A stretch of 64,000 bases of DNA, taken from contig QANY01004000.1 of NCBI GenBank assembly GCA_003255025.1, forward strand, positions 558,001 to 622,000, in the 5' to 3' direction. Below are positions 57,608 through 64,000 of the stretch, one piece after another (the stretch's first letter is position 1; every line of letters begins with the position of its first letter). A program made the translations under genes and the position numbers. Under the pieces are notes generated by a model, which worked only from the letters and a program-made list of their open reading frames with translations, was not told the origin of the DNA and did not search any database. This DNA comes from Datisca glomerata (taxonomy: Eukaryota > Streptophyta > Magnoliopsida > Cucurbitales > Datiscaceae).

Positions 57608-59960
57608 CTAAGCTTCAGGAATAGATGTCAACTGTTCCTGGTAGAATTTTAGGCAGTGTAAGCATAAATCTAACAAAGTAAACCGATTGATCAAAGAAAG
57701 TTGTGATATTACCTTGGGAAAACGTAGATGCCCGTCATAAACATTGGAAGTTTTATTAATGTCTCCCCACTTGGAATCGAAGGAGATTGCCTCGGAAGTT
57801 GAATTTGACGCACTTAAACGAACGGAAAGGGAAGAGCGTGAAGATAAATTTGTAACAGTTGGTAACGTGCGTTTTAGCCAAGACTCTGAAGGTGATTGTG
57901 GTAAAGACAGAGCAAGAGAAAGTTGTAATTGGCTGTCCAAGTTCATCTTCGGATCCGAACCCTTTTTGGAGCTCCTGAAACTAATTCGATCCCTAGCAAT
58001 GCCGAGGGATTTTTCTTGAACATCTGATATAAGTAGTTGTTTGTTCTCTAAATTCTTGTCATGGTCATATTTTGATCTTGTAAATGTGAAACAACTCTGA
58101 ACAAGGTCATTAGGTCGATGACCTGAAATCTTTGTCAAAGAAATAGAATCAACGATGAGACCAGAAGAACCATCTCCATTGCCAGATATGATTGGAAATT
58201 GGCTTTCAAGATCAATCATACCGTCATCAGCCATGTCTTTGCTAGTCGGTTTAATAACATCCCGAAAGTCTTGATCAGATGTTACATCTTTCAAGTCCGT
58301 TTCTATTTCGTAATTAGATCTGCTAGAACTAGAGAAAAATATGGAATCAACAGACTCCAAGCTTTTAGGTCGCAACTTTTTGTCCAAGACATCCAAAGTC
58401 TTGATATTCTGCCTTAAAGAATTTAGCTGAGGGGTTTTGATCATTTCACTACTTTGTAGTAACCTATCAAGATCGTCTCCACCATCATAGGTCAGGCAGC
58501 CCCTAATATATGAAGAATTTGAATTTGGAGATTTCACCTTATGTACAGAGTCGACATACAGAGTTTTTTCCGCCACAGGGCTTAAGGAACCTGATTCATT
58601 GGCCAATAATTCTCGAAAGTTACTTCGTCCTCTTCTACGAGAATCAAAACCATTCACTCTACCATTGTCACCTTTGTCAGAGGCATCAGGAATAACGTTT
58701 CCTTCAGGGAAGGGGTGGCGAGATTGAGAAAGTTCTTTACGGTAGCTCAAACCGTCCACTATTTGACAATTACTTTTGCAATTGATTTTGCCAGATTCGC
58801 ATTTGACCTCAAACTTTTCTTCATGAAGCTCAGCAATTTGTTGCTCATGAAAAGGTCTTGTCTCATTCAGAGAATATCTCAAGTTCTAGTGCGATAAAAT
58901 GATAAAGAGTGTTACAAGTCATATGATTAAATTCAGAAGCCGGAACGGCATAGCAGGGAAAGAAAATTAATACCTCTGGCGCACTGCAAGAACTAGCAGA
59001 TGAGGAGTAAGTATTCCGCACTCTACGCACTGAAGAAGCCGGTAGAGCCTGCATTCTCATCCCGGGTACCGGATTCATAGGAAAAAATGAACTCTTTAAA
59101 CAAAACCGAGGAAGTAAGCCACAAACATTAGCTGAGGAATATTCAGATCCATTTTCTTCTTCGTCATCATCATCAATTTCTTCCCCGTATACATCTTGCG
59201 CGTGATGTGTTATAACTTTCTGTGCATATGGATTCGGTGGACGTGGTTTACCCCCAAGTACCATCTTTACCTCCTTTAGTTGATCTTGTGGAATAGTTTG
59301 CTTCTTGACAGCATGTTGAGGTGTTTCTGAAGCCATTGCCTTGGCTGCAGGCAAAAATCGATCCATCATGAAATCCCGAGTCTGTTGATCTATTGAAAAT
59401 GTCCGTACAGGTCTGGTATCCAGACCCTCCAATTCACTCAGATTACTTACGCTACAGTTCATGAAGAAAGACTCGGTCCTTGAAAGTGCATCTAAATAGG
59501 CATCATCATCTTCCCCCGAACTCGAACTTCCCTTTTCCTCTTCTGTCTCTCCTGGACTGTCATATTTGACATCTTTCTTATCACAATATGAAACATTTCG
59601 AGAACTTGAAATGACATATTCCGTTTGGGACCGTGGAGTTACTACATCTTTAGAATTATTACTCGGAACTTCATGTTTTACATTTGGTACCCTTCCAGGA
59701 GGAAGCTTTGGGGAAATAAGCTTAGATGGTAATTTGGTTTCATTTTTGGGTCTTCCAGGGGATTTTTCCCATAGAAAAGGAACAGTTCCTGGGTTCCTCA
59801 CTGGACCAGATTTGAGTTCTGATTTATACACAGGAAGAGGAGGTAATTTGGGCAGTGAACTATCAGTTCTTTTCTCATCCGCTTCTAATGAGGCCCCCGT
59901 CGAAGAAAACCGCCTCACGGATAAAAACGGTTGATTGAAATCTAACTGCTTGTCTTCCAT
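57608..59960 (-). CDS. DUF688 family protein
   Basis: Two minus-strand exons: 59960-58974 and 58885-57608, with a GT/AG intron of 88 bases in phase 0, coding 754 residues. I chose the ATG at 59960 (MEDKQLDFNQPFLSVRRFSS) because the family typically starts there; an ATG six codons upstream is also in frame. The N-terminal block (VRNPGTVPFLWEKSPGRPKN, then KLPPGRVPNV) is the DUF688 hallmark. Acidic runs (EEEKGSSSSGEDDD, EEIDDDDEEENG) and Ser-rich parts suggest a largely disordered protein. The family is plant-specific and its function is unknown. No membrane segment or enzyme motif is seen. The last residues may be altered if a further intron exists near 57700. Confidence 0.85.
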
Positions 59961-60538
59961 AAGATTCTTTAATATCATTTACAGTTTCTAGGAAAACAAT
60001 GGCTAAATCAAATTGAAATCCAATTAAACAGAAGTGAGAAAGAGCAGAATTAAAAGAAATAATCAAAAGAAAACTCAAGATTCAAGCCTATGTGCTATCG
60101 TATATAATTAACGAATTGCAACTGGGAGCATAGGATTACATCTGATTCGATGGTTTGGTCCAGCAATTGGTCAATAAAATAGGAATCTACAGTTCATTGA
60201 AGGAGAAAAGGTTCAACCAAATCAAAATCCGAACGAGAACCTCAGATGCTTCATCCCAACTGAATTTTAACATCTAATATCAAATCCAAAAAAAGCCTTG
60301 ATTCTTAATCTTATATCAACCAATTACAGGATAATTGTTCGATGCCAAACTGCATTTAACTCTCCAGAAGACTCGATTGTAAGATTCAGATTTTACAAGA
60401 ACAACGAAGCAAGAGCAATTAACCATTCCAATAAGAATAAAAAACAGATACTAATAAAACAGAACCCCCTATTTAAAAAATTTGGAAAATAGAGAGAGTA
60501 TTATAACATAGATACCTGGCAATAAACACTAAACATAC

Positions 60539-60556
60539 AGAGAGAGAGAGAGAGAG
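60539..60556. repeat. GA microsatellite, short
   Basis: A GA run upstream of the DUF688 gene, read as CT in the gene's sense. Confidence 0.85.
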
Positions 60557-60619
60557 AACCTCAGAGCTATGGCCGATTCAGAACACCGCTCCTTCTAATG
60601 CGTAATGCAGAGCTGTAAC

Positions 60620-60621
<2 letters not shown>

Positions 60622-60658
<37 letters not shown>

Positions 60659-60660
60659 GA
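60622..60660. repeat. GA microsatellite
   Basis: A nearly pure GA run, interrupted by GTGA at its end. CT-rich leaders are common in plant genes, so this may lie in or near the DUF688 5' leader. Confidence 0.9.
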
Positions 60661-62090
60661 GTTTACTTCATAATCAATACCCAATCATGCATTGGAAAGT
60701 GGAAACTATAGTTGTGTGTGTGAGAGAGAGAAGTCTTACGCTAGTGTTAAATTACCGGGTTTACAGTGTGAGCTTTGCAGCCTGGAGTGGAAGAAAGTGA
60801 TTCGTTTAAGCAAAACTACAAAAGCATTGGACTTTTCAAGTGTGAAACCTTTGTACACGAAATTTAATATATTGCCATTTTTATGCAACCTGATTATGTG
60901 TGAATTTGAAGGGTCAAACTAAACAACCAATAAGACAAACCTCATCTCTCTCATTTTCTTTAATCTACTTTGTTTGTATCAGCTTAAGCGCATCATTTTT
61001 ACAACCTCGAGTTTACAGTAATCTTAATTTTTCGTAATTTTACATTCCTAAGGATTAATTTGAATAGCTTCCACAAACGGAAGCAATTAAGAATTATAAT
61101 GACAAAATCAATGCTGATGAGGCAATTGAAACTTTCAGAAATATTTTTAATTAATTTACTATGAATTATATCTATAACAAAATAACAATAAATTACCATA
61201 CACAATCAAACATATGAATAATTTTTCATCATCAATTTAATTATAATAATAATTCTAGATTTTAAATACTAAATGAATCATAAAAGAATAGGAATCTTTT
61301 AGCTGAGTAGATTTATGGGTCGGTTTGCCTTTGCATAAGATGGAGTGACCGAGTGAGGATATTTAATTAATTTATCTACTATATAAAAAAGAGTTTTTTT
61401 TTCCTTTTTGGAAAGAATTTAAAAGAAGAGTTTTTTTTAAACTATATAAAAGAAGAGTTAAAAGTCACTTTCACATGCATAATTGGAATGTGGGATTGTG
61501 AAAGGAAAGGTACATCTTTTAGCCTCTTGAATTATTCATTCAATAATACCCAGAAAAGTAACTACGTTATAATTGAATATGAGAAAATTCAAGGATATTG
61601 AAGATAGAACTAGGGACTTAAATTGTCTCTCGCCAACAGCAGAGGGAAAGTTCAATTGGATTCTATTTAGTTAGACCTGAAAAGATTGGATGGAATATTA
61701 AAAAAATATATATTTCAAAAAAATATTTTAATGCAATAGTAGTTGGACATGATCTCATCCATATAGATGTGATTGAACGGTTAAATTTGGCTTAACTGTC
61801 ACCTGTGTCGTTACTTAGCAACGACATAGGCTCCTCAACTCCATCGAATCAGTATCAGAGTTGGTCACACTATTACATCACCACTTATATGTTCCTTGTC
61901 GGGTGATCAAATTGTGTGGTCACCTTCCACACTTACAGGATGACCGATCGAACATGATAGCTTTTACGTCTACTTGTTACTTTACACCCATGGCCGATGC
62001 CTTTTTTTTTGCTACGATGCCAAACATGTACTCTATTTGGAGAATTATTAAGTTTAGCGGTGATATTACAATCGTGGAACCACCTTGTAA

Positions 62091-62340
62091 TTAGAGGTGT
62101 CATCAAGTGCCGGGCCGTCCATTGGCTCGACAGCCCGACACAAAATTTAGCCAGCCCGGTGTAGCCCGACACACATCCTCGAGCTTATAATGGGCATGAG
62201 ATATAGTGACTCGGCATACCAAATTTAACATGTCCGGTCTGACCCAGCACAACAGCTTGCAGCATAGGCTACTGTGCTGTGTTGCACTATAACTTGCAAC
62301 ACAAGTTGTTGTGCAACAGAGCAGCAAAGTAATTGGCATG
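62091..62340. mobile_element. Possible truncated hAT-like element
   Basis: TAGAGGTGTCATCAAGTGCC followed by repeated GCCCGACAC and GGCCCG-type motifs resembles the end of plant hAT elements. No matching opposite end is seen nearby, so it is at most a fragment. Confidence 0.3.
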
Positions 62341-62694
62341 CCTATTTTGTTATTTTTTTATTAATTAAATTATTTTTTATTTAATTTTTTACAAAAGTAA
62401 TTTTATAATTTTTGTTTAGCTTATAATTTCAAATATTATAAATGATTTGATATATTAAATAAGTGTCCACCTAAGTTAGATTTGTTTAATTTAAACTTTT
62501 AATGATGCAATTATCAAATGGTAATAAAAATTGTACGTGTATATTTGTAAACTATTTTTACATTTATAAGTTATGGTTTAACTATTATCTAACAAATAAT
62601 TTTACTTTTTTCTATTATGTCGTACAAAAATCATTCGAATAGGTGTGACGGTGTGTTATACGTAAGGTTAAGGCTTGTGCTCGTCACATTCATC
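62341..62694. other. AT-rich sequence, nothing recognised
   Basis: No frame, RNA gene or repeat border. Confidence 0.4.
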
Positions 62695-64000
62695 CTGTGA
62701 TCGATAGGTTTTATAATTAATTAAAAAATAAGTTTGAACCACAAACGGTTCTTGAGCGGAATATCATTTTTTTTCAATTAACTTATTTAATCGAATTAAA
62801 TAATTTAAAACCAAACAACGTGCGATTATACGTATACGATATTAAACGGGAAGATAAGTTTAGAAACAACTTTTCACCTATACTTTGTATCGAAAAATTT
62901 CTGAACTGACGGAATTTCTTCGAGTGTTCTTCAATTTCGGGATTCGAATCACGCACTTGAACTCTAAGAATAATTTGCGAATTTCGTTCACCAACAACCA
63001 TCCTTTAATTTCAAAAATATATCTCACGAGAATTTGTGTAGGAATTTGAGTGTGGACTCTCAAAACGATTGAAGGAAAAAGTCAAATATTTTCCCTTCTA
63101 GGATGCTCTATCAATCGGCGGCAATCACTAAGGAGGGGAGAAAACTCTTTTTCTCTGTATCTGATATGAGATCTATAACTATATCTCTATATCTGCAATC
63201 AAATTACTATTAGATATTTATAAAATCTAATTTTTGATATTTATAAATATACTCATATATTTTAAATTTTTGAAAATTCACCCTCATATATTCAAATTAC
63301 CAAAAATCAGTATATCTTCACAGTGGTAGAGTTGTATCGAAATTTATCAATCCAATTGATAGATTTAATTGATCATTATCAATTAATTAATTAATTTATT
63401 TTATTTACTAATTATCTAATAATTAGAAAATAATAAACTAATTACTTTCAATAAAAATAATCATACTTAACTTATTAAGTGACATCACCCATCACGTATA
63501 GGTGCGAAAAATATGCATTGGCACAAAAACACATTTTGAATACCTAGCCAGATTAATTTATTCACACTCCCATCAATAAAGCATAAGGTGATATTGTTAT
63601 TTTCGCAATCCAACCACGAATTTTCATATCTGTGAATCATGTAACTCCAACTTAATTGAATTATAATCTCAACAACCAAAGTACTGTCCGCCAATTCGAA
63701 CTCAAACGTTTGACATATCAAATATTGTAACTAATTAAGTCAAGCTATGTATTCACCTCAGGATTAAGGTAACTATGTAAATACCCTTACGGTGTAACAA
63801 TTAGATTTAGAGCTAGATAAATAATTTTAGGCTCTAAACTAATTTGTTATCGGTCTATACAACATGTTCATAACATGTCTAGGTTAACCGTTTGAGTCTC
63901 CACTCCCATGCCCCATGACTGACATCCATTGGTTCAACCTAACAATCGTAATCGGATTTGATTACCCAGTCGATACTAAGATTGTGAATATCTTTATGAA
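62695..64000 (-). mobile_element. Copia LTR, third copy, internally deleted and cut by window end
   Basis: Aligns in the same orientation with 2724-4427 and 7734-9665. It starts TGTGATCGATAGG, lacking a few bases of the usual end, and loses about 390 bases at 63538, where CACATTTTG is joined to AATACCTAGCCAG. The right end passes the point reached by the shared LTR and still resembles the full LTR (TACTAAGA...GAATATC), so it continues outside the window. No primer site or gag lies to its left, so it is a solo or truncated LTR. Confidence 0.75.

Larger units (their letters stand above)
59961..62090. other. DUF688 gene 5' side and intergenic region
   Basis: 59961-60660 is probably leader and promoter of the DUF688 gene, with GA repeats at 60539 and 60622 that are typical of plant leaders and promoters. 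60661-62090 has no recognised gene; a 77-residue + frame at 61861-62094 has no known domain. Confidence 0.45.

Noticed and set aside
61861..62094. 77-codon frame near a possible transposon end
   Set aside because: No recognised family; could be transposon debris.

Overview
The window is AT-rich nuclear DNA of a flowering plant, most likely a eudicot. The evidence is intron-split genes with GT/AG borders, plant-specific families (multiprotein bridging factor 1, plant cysteine oxidase, DUF688, a DAD1-like phospholipase A1), and abundant Ty1/copia and Ty3/gypsy LTR retrotransposons. I see no rRNA, tRNA, CRISPR or bacterial-type operon. Species assignment is not attempted.

Layout. 1-9665: two minus-strand Ty1/copia units arranged as LTR-internal-LTR-internal and sharing the middle LTR; each keeps gag but little or no pol, and another damaged LTR of the family lies at 62695-64000. 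9666-13905: a decayed gene-like repeat, a long inverted repeat with arms of about 415 bp, LTR-like sequence and short repeats. 15144-16400: an intact, single-exon class 3 lipase (phospholipase A1-II type), + strand. 17061-19894: an intact four-exon MBF1 gene, minus strand. 23927-24470: a truncated universal stress protein pseudogene, followed directly by a 3.1-kb solo LTR (24586-27681) with a perfect 5-bp target duplication. 27895-28598: a second copy of the decayed gene-like repeat. 29813-35043: a non-autonomous LARD-like LTR element whose roughly 4-kb interior is mostly four unrelated tandem-repeat arrays. 38590-39230: a minus-strand pseudogene resembling a plastid RNA polymerase sigma factor. 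40419-55031: an intact five-exon plant cysteine oxidase gene whose third intron is about 13.4 kb because it holds a 10.4-kb chromodomain-type Ty3/gypsy element, itself carrying a 4.6-kb Ty1/copia element in gag and a 666-bp insertion in the protease region. 57608-59960: a two-exon DUF688 gene, minus strand.

The host genes are unrelated housekeeping or regulatory genes and show no sign of acting as one system: lipid hydrolysis, transcription co-activation, oxygen sensing through the N-degron pathway, and a protein of unknown function. What is distinctive is the transposon history. The strongest unusual signal is an exact 84-bp match between the 3' end of the nested copia element and the gag zinc-knuckle region of the gypsy element that hosts it, which suggests conversion or template switching between two unrelated retrotransposons at one locus.
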